NCBI GenBank assembly: GCA_030535975.1
Contig: JAUNQW010000005.1
Span: forward strand, 1 to 64,000
Direction: 5' to 3'
DNA: 64,000 bases
DNA from: Atopococcus tabaci
Lineage (GTDB): Bacteria; Bacillota; Bacilli; Lactobacillales; Carnobacteriaceae_A
The position numbers and the translations under genes are program-made. This document shows, piece after piece, positions 35,072 to 43,610 of the stretch (its first letter is position 1; each line of letters opens with the position of its first letter). The notes beneath the pieces were generated by a model, which had not been told where the DNA came from, ran no database searches, and saw only the letters and a list, made by a program, of their open reading frames with translations.

Positions 35072-36058
35072 TTAGCCTAACTCGTTTGTGATATCTTGGA
35101 TATCTGGACCGACGTCTGAATACAGAATTTTATCTGGCCCAAATTCTTCTTGGAGCAGCTGGCCGATTGCTGCTTTTTGCTCTTCTTTAATCAGTACTTT
35201 TACATTAGGTCCTGCATCCATAGTGAAATAACAGTCAAATCCTTTTTGACGCAGGGCCTGGACAAATTGGATGGCATGAAGGCTTTCTGGAAGCAGATAG
35301 GTAAAGGGCTCAATCGCGCCTAAAGTAGTTGCATGCATTTTTGATGCAGATCGCTCCATAAGAAGACCCATCTGTGTGAAGTCTCTTTGAGCGATGGCTT
35401 CTTTCATTTTTTCTACATCTTCATCCGTGGTTCTAGCCCATTCCTCAATATAAGGGGAAGTCTCTACAGTTTGCTTCATCCCAGATCGACTGGATACTTT
35501 TTTCTGTTCTTTATTAATTAAAATGAAATACATGCCCAGGCCCCAGTCGGCTGGATCGATAGGGATGGCATAGCTATCCGCATCATTGCTTCCTTTTTGC
35601 CATTGAACAAGACCGCCGTAAATACTTCGAGAGGCTGAACCCGATCCTCGACGAGCTAAACGCGAAAGATCTTTTTTATCTAAATCCAGACCGGCAGCCA
35701 GACTGGCCGAAGCCGCTAAGGCCGCCATACCTGAAGCTGAAGAAGCCAATCCTGCTGCAGTCGGGACAAAGTTTTGACTGTCTACACGGGCCTTAACTTC
35801 AATATCTGCCTGCTGACGGACGAGATCTAAGACATGTTGGACTTTCTTAAGAGAAGATCCGTTTTGTTTTTCACCATCTAAATAAAAAGTATCTTGATCA
35901 AGAGCAGGGTCAAAAAGGACGCTGGTTTCAGCATAGAGGTCATTTAGGGTCAATGAAAGGGAAGAGTTCAAAGGAATGATATACTCTTCATCAGCCTTCC
36001 CCCAATATTTAATTAAAGCGATATTTGTGTGGGCTCTTACTTTGCGTTTTTCAAACAT
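35072..36058 (-). CDS. mvaD: Diphosphomevalonate decarboxylase
   Basis: This 328-residue GHMP-fold enzyme converts mevalonate diphosphate to isopentenyl diphosphate with ATP. ANTNIALIKYWGK-type start reads AHTNIALIKYWGK (9-21). The P-loop AAGLASSASGMAALA (about 101-115) follows NFVPTAA, and the SRSIYGGLVQW segment with the catalytic-site Ser/Arg is near 144-154. TMDAGPNVKVL near 285-295 holds the catalytic Asp. The start codon overlaps the mvaK1 stop by 8 nt, suggesting translational coupling. Confidence 0.94.
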   Translation of the reverse strand: MFEKRKVRAHTNIALIKYWGKADEEYIIPLNSSLSLTLNDLYAETSVLFDPALDQDTFYLDGEKQNGSSLKKVQHVLDLVRQQADIEVKARVDSQNFVPTAAGLASSASGMAALAASASLAAGLDLDKKDLSRLARRGSGSASRSIYGGLVQWQKGSNDADSYAIPIDPADWGLGMYFILINKEQKKVSSRSGMKQTVETSPYIEEWARTTDEDVEKMKEAIAQRDFTQMGLLMERSASKMHATTLGAIEPFTYLLPESLHAIQFVQALRQKGFDCYFTMDAGPNVKVLIKEEQKAAIGQLLQEEFGPDKILYSDVGPDIQDITNELG

Positions 36059-36998
36059 TTTTTTCTCCTGTCTCTAATGAATATATCCATGTATTTAAGG
36101 CACCGGCTTCTTTGAGAGCTTGAGCGATATGAAGAGCATTTTTTTCTGTATCAGCAAGGGCTATCATACATCCTCCATGACCGCCTCCAGTTAGCTTAGC
36201 TCCAAGAGCACCGGCACCAAGAGCAGTATTGACTAAGTGATCTAAAGAAGGGTTGGAAACTTGTAATTGAGAGAGGTATTGATGCGCTTTGGTCATGTAG
36301 CTGCCTATTAAAGAAGGATCATTGTTGATGAGGGCTTCTTTTGTTTCCAAAGCTAATTTCCCTAGTTTTTTAATAGCCTTTTTACTTTTAGAGGGAACCT
36401 TTTTAATCAGCCGGCTGACATTGCTTACAGCAGATAGGGTATCTCCTATCTTACCGGTATCTCCTACAATGAGAAAGGCATTTAATTCGATAGATAAATC
36501 TGTCATTCCTGAATCTTTTTGGAAATAGACAGGTGAGATCGAGCTGGCAATCCGGGCATCCAGGCCACTGGGAGAGCCATGAGAAATCCGTTCACTCACA
36601 TCCATTAATTCTAGTAAAAGTTCTTCGCTGAGCGAGGCGTCAAAAAAATTGTATAAGGAACGAATAACAGCACCTGCTACAGCTGCACTTGAACCCAGGC
36701 CCCTCCCTGCAGGAATGGTACTTTGAATATCGATATGGAAATTTGCGAGAGGCTGTTCTAAGGTTTTACAAACTTTTTTAACCAGAACTTTTAAATTTTC
36801 TATCGAAGACGGACCGCTAGAAAGGGTGCCTGTATGAAAATCAGAAGAAATAGTCACCTCACCGACAGTTTCTGTTGTAGTAGCCACAATTTCAACTGCA
36901 GTAAAGGGTAAAGCAATCGCTGGTTCTCCATAAACGACGGAATGCTCGCCCATCAAAATGATTTTCCCATGAGAATGACCTTTTGCGCTTTTAGGCAT
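36051..36998 (-). CDS. mvaK1: Mevalonate kinase
   Basis: This 315-residue GHMP kinase phosphorylates mevalonate at C5 and opens the lower mevalonate pathway. The N-terminal GKIILMGEHSVVYGEPAIALP is diagnostic, the P-loop PAGRGLGSSAAVAGAVIRS lies near 89-107, and KLTGGGHGGCMIAL near 275-288. The ATG at 36998 is chosen over an in-frame GTG at 37007 because AAAGGAG lies 8 nt before it. It is the first gene of mvaK1-mvaD-mvaK2-fni, the standard lactic-acid-bacterial order. The HMG-CoA synthase and reductase genes are not in this window. Confidence 0.93.
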   Translation of the reverse strand: MPKSAKGHSHGKIILMGEHSVVYGEPAIALPFTAVEIVATTTETVGEVTISSDFHTGTLSSGPSSIENLKVLVKKVCKTLEQPLANFHIDIQSTIPAGRGLGSSAAVAGAVIRSLYNFFDASLSEELLLELMDVSERISHGSPSGLDARIASSISPVYFQKDSGMTDLSIELNAFLIVGDTGKIGDTLSAVSNVSRLIKKVPSKSKKAIKKLGKLALETKEALINNDPSLIGSYMTKAHQYLSQLQVSNPSLDHLVNTALGAGALGAKLTGGGHGGCMIALADTEKNALHIAQALKEAGALNTWIYSLETGEKNV

Positions 36999-37023
36999 TA
37001 AACACACTCCTTTTACTAATTAA

Positions 37024-37052
37024 TTGACAGAAGTCTTGGTTCACTTTAATAT
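37024..37052 (+). promoter_or_regulatory. Promoter of coaA
   Basis: A perfect TTGACA (37024-37029), a 17-bp spacer and TAATAT (37047-37052) give a start near 37059, leaving a leader of about 145 nt before coaA. Confidence 0.8.
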
Positions 37053-37204
37053 AGCTTTTTTAATTTAAGTAATTTTTAAGGAAAAATGTTATATTTCTAT
37101 AGAGATTCCTTAAATTCAAGTATTTACTATCATTTTAACATGTATCCAAAATAACACATATAAAGTAGCTGTTTATCTTTATGGTGAAGAATAGAGGCAG
37201 GTCT

Positions 37205-38131
37205 ATGAAAGAAGCAAAAAATTATTATATTTATAATCGTGAAGAATGGCGGGAGATGCAGACGATTCCTTTTGATATCCAAATTACAGAGGAAGATATT
37301 GAAAGAGTTGTGTCTGTTAATGACGTCTTGCGGATGCGTGATGTTAAAGAAATTTATTTACCGATTATTCAAGTTTTAAGTATTTATTTAAGGCATTACC
37401 AAGAACGGCAGCAGGAATTAAGAGTGAAATTAAATAGAACCAATGGAAGAACACCTTATATTATAGGTGTGTCGGGAAGTGTAGCTGTAGGAAAAAGTAC
37501 TTTCTCGCGCCTGTTGAAGGAGTTGCTTTCCCAGGTGTATGGCCACTTAAAAGTCCAATTAATTACAACTGACGGCTTTTTATATCCGAATGAAATCTTG
37601 AAAGAAAAAGGCTTGAGTGAAAGAAAAGGCTTCCCGGAAAGTTATGATATGGACCGACTAGTCAGTTTCTTAGCAGATGTAAAAAACGGAGAGTCCGATA
37701 TAGCCGTCCCTAAATATTCTCATCAAAAATATGATATTATTCCTGATGAATTTTATATGATAGACCAACCTGATATTTTAATTGTAGAAGGAATCAATGT
37801 CCTTCAATTACAAGGCAGTGATTTGATCTTTGCCAGCGACTTCTTTGACTTTTCTTTTTATATTGACGCAGAGCCTAAAAATATCAAGAGGTGGTATTTA
37901 GAGAGATTTAAAATGTTTTTAAGCCTGGCTAAAGATCAGCCGGCTGATTATTATCACGATATGAATAAAATGGATGATCAAGAAGCTATGGAAAACGCCA
38001 GATATATTTGGGAAAATATAAATCTCAAAAATCTCTATGAATTCATTATGCCTACACGGTCCCGGGCTGAAATGATTATCCATAAAAGTTATAATCACTA
38101 CATTGATAAAATTTTAATACGAAAATTTTAA
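37205..38131 (+). CDS. coaA: Pantothenate kinase, type I
   Basis: This 308-residue P-loop kinase phosphorylates pantothenate, the first and regulated step of coenzyme A synthesis. The P-loop GVSGSVAVGKST lies at about 89-100. The conserved LITTDGFLYPNEIL segment follows near 122-135, PESYDMDRLV near 150-159, and VEGINVLQ near 195-202. Length matches type I CoaA (about 310). GAGGCAGG precedes the 37205 start; a start at 37181 lacks an RBS. A CoA-type NUDIX gene follows 14 nt later. Confidence 0.93.
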   Translation: MKEAKNYYIYNREEWREMQTIPFDIQITEEDIERVVSVNDVLRMRDVKEIYLPIIQVLSIYLRHYQERQQELRVKLNRTNGRTPYIIGVSGSVAVGKSTFSRLLKELLSQVYGHLKVQLITTDGFLYPNEILKEKGLSERKGFPESYDMDRLVSFLADVKNGESDIAVPKYSHQKYDIIPDEFYMIDQPDILIVEGINVLQLQGSDLIFASDFFDFSFYIDAEPKNIKRWYLERFKMFLSLAKDQPADYYHDMNKMDDQEAMENARYIWENINLKNLYEFIMPTRSRAEMIIHKSYNHYIDKILIRKF

Positions 38132-38145
38132 AAGAGAGGTTGTCC

Positions 38146-38805
38146 ATGCGAAAAGAAATAAAAAAATTTTTCACTGAGTATGAGGCCCGGCCTCTATTTA
38201 ATATACGTGAGTCTTCGGTACTCATCCCTTTTATTAAAGGCAAAGATGGTGAGTGGCATCTGCTTTATCAAGTGAGAAGTCAGCATGTTTCTCAAGCAGG
38301 AGACTCGAGCTTTCCTGGCGGGAGAATCGAAGAAGGTGAATCCCCAGAAAAAGCTGCAATCCGAGAGACGATAGAAGAATTACAAATTGAAAGAGACCAA
38401 CTTCACATACTGGGTGAGTTTGATTATATTATTGGTAACAATGCTATAATACATGCTTATATTGGGCTGATTGATGGCTTAGATATAGAAGAGATTCATC
38501 CAGATCCAGCAGAGGTTGAGCAGGTCTACAGCCTGCCCTTGTCTTATCTTCTACAAGAGGAACCTGAGAGATACCGGATGTCTTTTGCCCATCATTTAGA
38601 TCCTGATTTTCCACGGGAGCGTTTGCAATATGCCCATGAGGCTCGCTACTCCTCAAGAGAAGAAATTTTATATTATCCTTTGGAGGACTATTTCTTATGG
38701 GGTTACACGGCAAGTCTGACTTATCGCTTGGTTCAAGTGTTGAAAGAGATGGGATTCCCCCGTGAATACTTGAAAGAATTAAAAAAGGAAGATAGCCAAT
38801 CATGA
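38146..38805 (+). CDS. NUDIX hydrolase, CoA pyrophosphatase-like
   Basis: This 219-residue protein has a complete Nudix box: GGRIEEGESPEKAAIRETIEEL (about 60-81, matching GX5EX7REUXEEXG). Just before the box is the SQAGDSSFPGG segment typical of CoA pyrophosphatases (UPF0035/NudL type). It would cleave CoA or other nucleoside diphosphate derivatives. It starts 14 nt after the pantothenate kinase gene, which fits a CoA-turnover role. GAGAGG precedes the ATG; a TTG two codons earlier is less likely. The stop overlaps the next gene's ATG. Confidence 0.85.
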   Translation: MRKEIKKFFTEYEARPLFNIRESSVLIPFIKGKDGEWHLLYQVRSQHVSQAGDSSFPGGRIEEGESPEKAAIRETIEELQIERDQLHILGEFDYIIGNNAIIHAYIGLIDGLDIEEIHPDPAEVEQVYSLPLSYLLQEEPERYRMSFAHHLDPDFPRERLQYAHEARYSSREEILYYPLEDYFLWGYTASLTYRLVQVLKEMGFPREYLKELKKEDSQS

Positions 38806-39215
38806 TTAAGAAAATAAGAGACCTGTATATTCGATATAAGGAAGTCATCCATTATATCGTTTTTGGCATCCTCACAACGGTAGTCAATATCGTTGTATTT
38901 TTTCTTTTAGAGAATATCTTATCTTGGCCTTATTTATGGGCTAACAGTGTAGCAATTGCTGTATCAATCCTTTTTGCTTATGTGACCAACAAGCTCTTTG
39001 TTTTTGAATCAAAAAGCTACACCATCTGGGCCACTTTATTAGAGTTTTTTCGATTTATCAGCTTTCGACTCCTTTCAGGAATCATAGATATGCTGACTAT
39101 GTGGCTCTTGGTGGATGGGTTGAGCCAAGATACCCATTTTTCTAAAATAATCACGCAAATAATTGTTGTTGTCTTGAATTATGTTTTTAGTAAATTATAT
39201 ATATTTAACAAATAA
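38802..39215 (+). CDS. GtrA-family membrane protein
   Basis: This 137-residue integral membrane protein has four hydrophobic helices (about 17-38, 43-60, 80-98, 110-130). It contains the GtrA pattern YIVFGILTTVVNIVVFFLLE and YVTNKLFVFES, ending in NYVFSKLYIF. GtrA proteins are thought to move lipid-linked sugars across the membrane or help glycosylation of teichoic or surface polymers. The start overlaps the NUDIX stop by 4 nt (ATGA). No glycosyltransferase gene is adjacent. Confidence 0.82.
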   Translation: MIKKIRDLYIRYKEVIHYIVFGILTTVVNIVVFFLLENILSWPYLWANSVAIAVSILFAYVTNKLFVFESKSYTIWATLLEFFRFISFRLLSGIIDMLTMWLLVDGLSQDTHFSKIITQIIVVVLNYVFSKLYIFNK

Positions 39216-39228
39216 AAGGGGATTTTTT

Positions 39229-40056
39229 GTGAAAATTGGAATTATTTCAGATTTACATATTGATAACAACAACCGTCGGCTGCAGCATGATTATAAATAT
39301 GCTCCGATGTTGAGTCAGATGCTGGAAGCTAGAGATTTAGACTTACTATTGATAGCCGGTGATATTTCCAGTGACTATAAACTATCTCAGGATTTTTTAA
39401 AAGAGCTGCAAGATCTGAGTGGAAAATCAACCTTCTTTGTACCTGGTAATCATGAGTTTTGGCAGAGCCCAGAGTCAAGTACCGGCGCTCATGATATTTT
39501 TAATTATTTTCTAAAACAAGATGAAAATTTGGTGGGCCAAGTCCGCCACTTAAATGAAGAATGGGCTTTAGTGGGGAGTCCCGGCTGGTATGATTATGGG
39601 TATGGTAACCATGAAAAGTTCTCAATAGAGGATTTTGAAAGAAGGAAATATCGCTTTGCCCATTGGAATGATAAAAGATTTGTCGATTGGCGGCAATCGG
39701 ACCAGGAAGTCAGTCGATGGATGAAAGAACAGCTGATAGAGGATTTAGAAAGTGTTAAAGATAAAAAAATTATTTTAATGACCCACATAGCCACTCACCC
39801 GCGCTTTGTTGTCCCCCTCCCACATAAGTTGTATGATTATGTCAATGCTTTTTTGGGCGCCCGCTCATATGAAAGCCTCTATCAGGACTACAATGTCCAA
39901 TACAATGTCATGGGTCATGTCCATTGGCAGCAGGCGCTTACGTCTCAGAGAGTGAAGCACATGATGGCATGTTTAGGTAACCGCAAGCAGTGGGTGAATC
40001 GTTTCGATCCAAAAACTGAAATAGAAAATACGCTTATGAGTTTTCATATAGATTAA
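39229..40056 (+). CDS. Metallophosphoesterase family protein
   Basis: This 275-residue enzyme has the calcineurin-like phosphoesterase motifs in order: ISDLHID (5-11), AGDISSDY (about 46-53), PGNHEFW (about 76-82), then THIATHPRF near 183-191 and GHVHWQQ near 226-232. It needs two metal ions. The natural substrate is unknown. The start is GTG at 39229 with AAAGGGG 6 nt upstream; the longer in-frame ATG at 39181 runs into GtrA. It precedes tex by 14 nt. Confidence 0.85.
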   Translation: MKIGIISDLHIDNNNRRLQHDYKYAPMLSQMLEARDLDLLLIAGDISSDYKLSQDFLKELQDLSGKSTFFVPGNHEFWQSPESSTGAHDIFNYFLKQDENLVGQVRHLNEEWALVGSPGWYDYGYGNHEKFSIEDFERRKYRFAHWNDKRFVDWRQSDQEVSRWMKEQLIEDLESVKDKKIILMTHIATHPRFVVPLPHKLYDYVNAFLGARSYESLYQDYNVQYNVMGHVHWQQALTSQRVKHMMACLGNRKQWVNRFDPKTEIENTLMSFHID

Positions 40057-40070
40057 AAAGGAAGAATAAA

Positions 40071-42245
40071 ATGAATGAAATAAAAAACAGAGTTTTAACA
40101 AAGCTTCAAAGTGAATTAAAAGAATTGAACAACCGGCAAATAGAAAAGGTACTCCAACTGCTCGATGAAGGCAATACAGTCCCCTTCATTGCTCGCTATC
40201 GTAAGGAAGCAACCGGGGCACTGGATGAAGTTCAGATCAAAGAAATTCAAGATGTCCAGACACGCTTGTTGAATTTAGAAAATCGCAAGGACGAGGTTAT
40301 CGCAAGTATTGCAGCACAAGATAAATTGACACTGAAACTGCAGGAAGAAATTTTAGCAGCAGATAAGATACAAATCGTAGAAGATTTGTATCTGCCTTAC
40401 AAACGTAAACGCCGAACGAAAGCTACGATAGCACGTGAAAACGGCCTGCAACCTTTAGCGGATTGGCTGAGAACCTATCCTTCCCAAGCAAATCTTGATG
40501 GAGAAGCTGAAAAATATGTTTCAAAAAGCCAAGAGATTACAAGCAGTCAAGAGGCTTTAGATGGAGCTTTGGAAATTATTGCGGAAGAAATTGGCGATCA
40601 GGCTGACTTTAGAGAAACAGCCCGCCAAACTACTCTCCAAAAGGGGATACTTGTTTCTAAGTTAAAAAAAGGTGCTGCAGATGATAGAAATGTTTATAAA
40701 GAATATTATGAAAATGAAGATAAAATCTCGAATATTCGGTCGCATCGTGTCTTAGCCATGAATCGGGGAGAAAAAGAAGATGTTTTATCAGTCTCTATTC
40801 AAACAGACGATGATGGAATCATAGCCAAATTAATCGATAGAACAATTCCTGAGGATAAGCAATCATCTCCTGCGGTTGAATGGGTAGAAAGAGCTGTCAT
40901 CGAAGGTTATAAGCGTTTCATTAAACCTGCAGTAGAACGTGAAATTAGAAATCAACTAAGGGAAAATGCTGAAGAACAGGCCATTGCGGTATTTGGTGAA
41001 AATTTAACGCATTTACTACTGCAGACCCCACTAAAAGATCAAACTATCTTAGGATTTGACCCTGCTTTCAGATCAGGATGTAAACTAGCAGTGATTGATC
41101 ATACAGGTAAACTTTTAGCCGTCGATATTATTTATCCCCACTCCAAGGGCGATGCTTCCCAGAAAGCAGCAGAATCTAAATTGCTGGAAATGATTGAAAA
41201 ATTTAAGGTGGATACGATTGCGATCGGTAATGGGACAGCTAGTCGAGAGTCTGAACAATTTGTCGCAGAGACCATCCAGTCACTTGATCGTCCAGTCGCT
41301 TATGTCATCGTCAATGAAGCCGGGGCATCAGTCTATTCAGCGAGTGAAGAAGCCCGCCGGGAATTTCCAGATTTGCAGGTTGAAGAGCGTTCTGCTGTTA
41401 GTATCGCGCGCCGCCTGCAAGATCCTCTGGCTGAATTAGTAAAGATAGATCCCCAGTCTCTAGGTGTGGGGCAGTATCAACATGATGTCTCACAAAAAGA
41501 ATTAACCCAGACTCTGGATTTTATTATTGAAACGAGTGTGAACCGAGTAGGCGTGAATGTAAACACAGCGAGTATGGCTTTACTGCAGCATGTGTCCGGA
41601 TTAAATAAAACAACAGCTCAAAATTTTATTAACTATCGAGATGAGCAGGGGGTCTTTACTAATCGTACGCAATTTAAGAAAGTTGCCCGTGTAGGAGCCA
41701 AGACTTATGAACAGGCAGTAGGTTTTTTAAGAATTCCTAATGGTGATACGCCTCTGGACAATACAGGAATTCACCCCGAAACTTATAAAGAAGCACAACA
41801 CATTATGAATATGGCTGATATTACAATTGATGAGATCGGAACAGAAGAGGCCAAGTCATCTATTTTATACTTAAATCCAGCACAAGTAAAAGAAGAAACA
41901 AGTCTGGGATCGGAAACGATGAAGGATGTTATTACTTCGTTAATCAATCCCGGTCGAGATATGCGGGATGAGATGGAAGGCCCGGCTCTGAGAACAGATG
42001 TCTTAAGCATCAAAGATATTCAAGCAGGGATGCAGCTGGAAGGAGTTGTGCGTAATGTGGTTGACTTTGGAGCTTTTGTAGACATTGGTGTTGGTCAAGA
42101 CGGCCTTGTTCATATTTCAAAATTAAGTCACCAGTTTGTCAATCATCCATCCGATTTAGTTGCAGTAGGCGATATTGTCGATGTCTGGGTGGAGCAAGTA
42201 GACTTAGACAGGGAACGTATCCAATTGTCCATGATTCCACTCTAA
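40071..42245 (+). CDS. tex: Tex-family S1 RNA-binding protein
   Basis: This 724-residue cytosolic protein is the Tex transcription-accessory protein family. Domains in order are the N-terminal Tex helical region (about 1-190), a YqgF/RNase H-like domain (about 320-450, GFDPAFRSGCKLAVID), tandem helix-hairpin-helix segments (about 485-560) and a C-terminal S1 domain (about 650-722, EGVVRNVVDFGAFVDIGVGQDGLVHISKLS). Tex binds nucleic acid and affects transcription. RBS is AGGAAG. The S1 domain is complete. Confidence 0.94.
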   Translation: MNEIKNRVLTKLQSELKELNNRQIEKVLQLLDEGNTVPFIARYRKEATGALDEVQIKEIQDVQTRLLNLENRKDEVIASIAAQDKLTLKLQEEILAADKIQIVEDLYLPYKRKRRTKATIARENGLQPLADWLRTYPSQANLDGEAEKYVSKSQEITSSQEALDGALEIIAEEIGDQADFRETARQTTLQKGILVSKLKKGAADDRNVYKEYYENEDKISNIRSHRVLAMNRGEKEDVLSVSIQTDDDGIIAKLIDRTIPEDKQSSPAVEWVERAVIEGYKRFIKPAVEREIRNQLRENAEEQAIAVFGENLTHLLLQTPLKDQTILGFDPAFRSGCKLAVIDHTGKLLAVDIIYPHSKGDASQKAAESKLLEMIEKFKVDTIAIGNGTASRESEQFVAETIQSLDRPVAYVIVNEAGASVYSASEEARREFPDLQVEERSAVSIARRLQDPLAELVKIDPQSLGVGQYQHDVSQKELTQTLDFIIETSVNRVGVNVNTASMALLQHVSGLNKTTAQNFINYRDEQGVFTNRTQFKKVARVGAKTYEQAVGFLRIPNGDTPLDNTGIHPETYKEAQHIMNMADITIDEIGTEEAKSSILYLNPAQVKEETSLGSETMKDVITSLINPGRDMRDEMEGPALRTDVLSIKDIQAGMQLEGVVRNVVDFGAFVDIGVGQDGLVHISKLSHQFVNHPSDLVAVGDIVDVWVEQVDLDRERIQLSMIPL

Positions 42246-42294
42246 CAGCTGATGACAGTTTTATTAGTTGTTATTAAATGTTATAAAAGTGTTA

Positions 42295-42309
42295 AATTTA
42301 CAGAAAATC
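42295..42309 (+). promoter_or_regulatory. CodY-like box upstream of the YpuA-like gene
   Basis: AATTTACAGAAAATC differs from the CodY consensus AATTTTCWGAAAATT at two of 15 positions. It lies 25 nt upstream of the predicted -10 element, where a repressor could act. It is tentative. Confidence 0.3.
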
Positions 42310-42330
42310 GAGCCTAAAAAACGAGAAACT

Positions 42331-42339
42331 TGCTATAAT
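42331..42339 (+). promoter_or_regulatory. Extended -10 promoter of the YpuA-like gene
   Basis: TGCTATAAT, with a perfect TATAAT at 42334-42339, lies 53 nt upstream of the start codon. A -35 hexamer is not evident. Confidence 0.55.
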
Positions 42340-42391
42340 AATAGTTAGTGGAAGAAAAAATGAGATGTACTTGATATAAGGAGTGATATCC

Positions 42392-43327
42392 ATGAAAAAA
42401 AGACTATTGAGATGGACAATTGTACTAACAAGTATCTTAACTGTAAGCTTGTTTGCCGGAAATCAGGCCCAGGCTATTCAAGTGGAAGAAGCTTGGGGAG
42501 CGCCTACCTTTATTTACGGTGGAGGCTTGACTCAAGACGAAATTAATCAAACGAAGAGTGAATTAGGTATTCAGAATCAAACGATTGAAGAATTCCCGGT
42601 CACAGGGGCAGATATCGAGCACTATTTAAATTTAAGTCAAGTTAGTACATCTGCTATGATTTCTTCAGTTTTAGTAGAACGTCAAGGACAGGGAGTTCAA
42701 GTCGATATTATTACTCCAGGAAATATTTCTAAAGTAACAGAAGACCAATATGCCAATGCAGCTATAACGGCTGGTGTGGAGAATGTTCAGATTCGAGTGG
42801 CTTCGATTAAGCCCGTAACAGGCGAGAGTGCTTTAACAGGAGTTTATAAGGCTTTTGAAGTGAATGGTGAAGACTTAGAACAAGACCGGATGATTGTGGC
42901 TCAAGAAGAGTTAGAGACGACGTCGGACATTGAAGAGAATTTGGACGAAAATCAGTCCGGACGTTTTAACCAGATTATTATCAATATCAAACAAACGATT
43001 AATAATTATTATCAAGAAAATAACACAACTATAGATTCAGAAGAATTAAGGCGAATTATTAGAGAAGAAATACAAAATGCTGATTTAAGCCAGATTATTA
43101 CGGAAGAACAAATTAGCCAGCTGGTTAATTTGTTCCAGAACTACCAAAAAACTTCTGCTATAGATTCGGATCAGGTCCAACAACAGCTGAGTGAATTAGG
43201 TACGACTATTTCAGATGCTTATCAAGAGGCGAGAGATAGCGGCTGGTTTGAAAGAGCTTGGCAGGCGATCGTGGATTTCTTTACAAATATCTGGGAGAGC
43301 TTTTCAAGTTCCACAGAAGGTGAATAA
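42392..43327 (+). CDS. DUF1002/YpuA-like secreted protein
   Basis: This 311-residue protein has a signal peptide (about residues 1-30, KKRLLRW then a hydrophobic stretch, cleavage near QAQA). The next part matches the DUF1002/YpuA pattern: WGAPTFIYGGGLTQDEINQTKSELGI, VTGADIEHYLNL and ISSVLVERQGQGVQVDIITPGNI. The C-terminal third is acidic and helical, ending near a hydrophobic segment WQAIVDFFTNIWESF. Function is unknown. AAGGAG precedes 42392; the in-frame GTG at 42383 is rejected. A strong terminator follows, shared with the convergent tRNA gene. Confidence 0.78.
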   Translation: MKKRLLRWTIVLTSILTVSLFAGNQAQAIQVEEAWGAPTFIYGGGLTQDEINQTKSELGIQNQTIEEFPVTGADIEHYLNLSQVSTSAMISSVLVERQGQGVQVDIITPGNISKVTEDQYANAAITAGVENVQIRVASIKPVTGESALTGVYKAFEVNGEDLEQDRMIVAQEELETTSDIEENLDENQSGRFNQIIINIKQTINNYYQENNTTIDSEELRRIIREEIQNADLSQIITEEQISQLVNLFQNYQKTSAIDSDQVQQQLSELGTTISDAYQEARDSGWFERAWQAIVDFFTNIWESFSSSTEGE

Positions 43328-43356
43328 GAAGCTTCTTCTTATTACTTGAATACAAT

Positions 43357-43396
43357 AAAAAAAGCAGCCCAGAATTTTTCCAGGCTGCTTTTTATT
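43357..43396. terminator. Bidirectional terminator for the YpuA-like gene and tRNA-Leu
   Basis: AAAAAGCAGCC pairs with GGCTGCTTTTT around a loop of about 13 nt. A and T tracts flank both sides. On the minus strand a T tract follows the tRNA 3' side. Confidence 0.85.
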
Positions 43397-43400
43397 CATA

Positions 43401-43484
43401 TCCGGTCAAGAAGAGTCGAACTTCCACAGGGCTAAGCCCCACCAGCCCCTCAAGCTGGCGCGTCTACCATTCCGCCATGACCGG
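43401..43484 (-). tRNA. tRNA-Leu (anticodon GAG)
   Basis: The minus-strand cloverleaf is complete. The 7-bp acceptor CCGGTCA pairs with TGACCGG, with A as discriminator. The D-arm is GCGGAATGGTAGACGC-like. The anticodon stem CCAGC/GCTGG encloses TTGAGGG, giving anticodon GAG for Leu. The long class II variable arm is GTGGGGCTTAGCCCTG-like. The T-arm has TTCGA in the loop. No 3' CCA is encoded (TAT follows), so CCA must be added post-transcriptionally. A perfect promoter lies immediately upstream, so it is a stand-alone tRNA gene. Confidence 0.93.
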
Positions 43485-43500
43485 AATTGGAATGAATATA

Positions 43501-43529
43501 ATTATAGTCCTTGTATTTCTCATTGTCAA
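43501..43529 (-). promoter_or_regulatory. Promoter of tRNA-Leu
   Basis: On the minus strand, a perfect TTGACA (43524-43529), a 17-bp spacer and a perfect TATAAT (43501-43506) lie 17 nt upstream of the mature tRNA 5' end. Confidence 0.85.
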
Positions 43530-43610
43530 ATAAGAAAAAATATTTAAGAGTCTCAGTTCAAAGCAGACAATATGATATAGTATATATAATAAAAATGGAA
43601 AGGAAAGATT

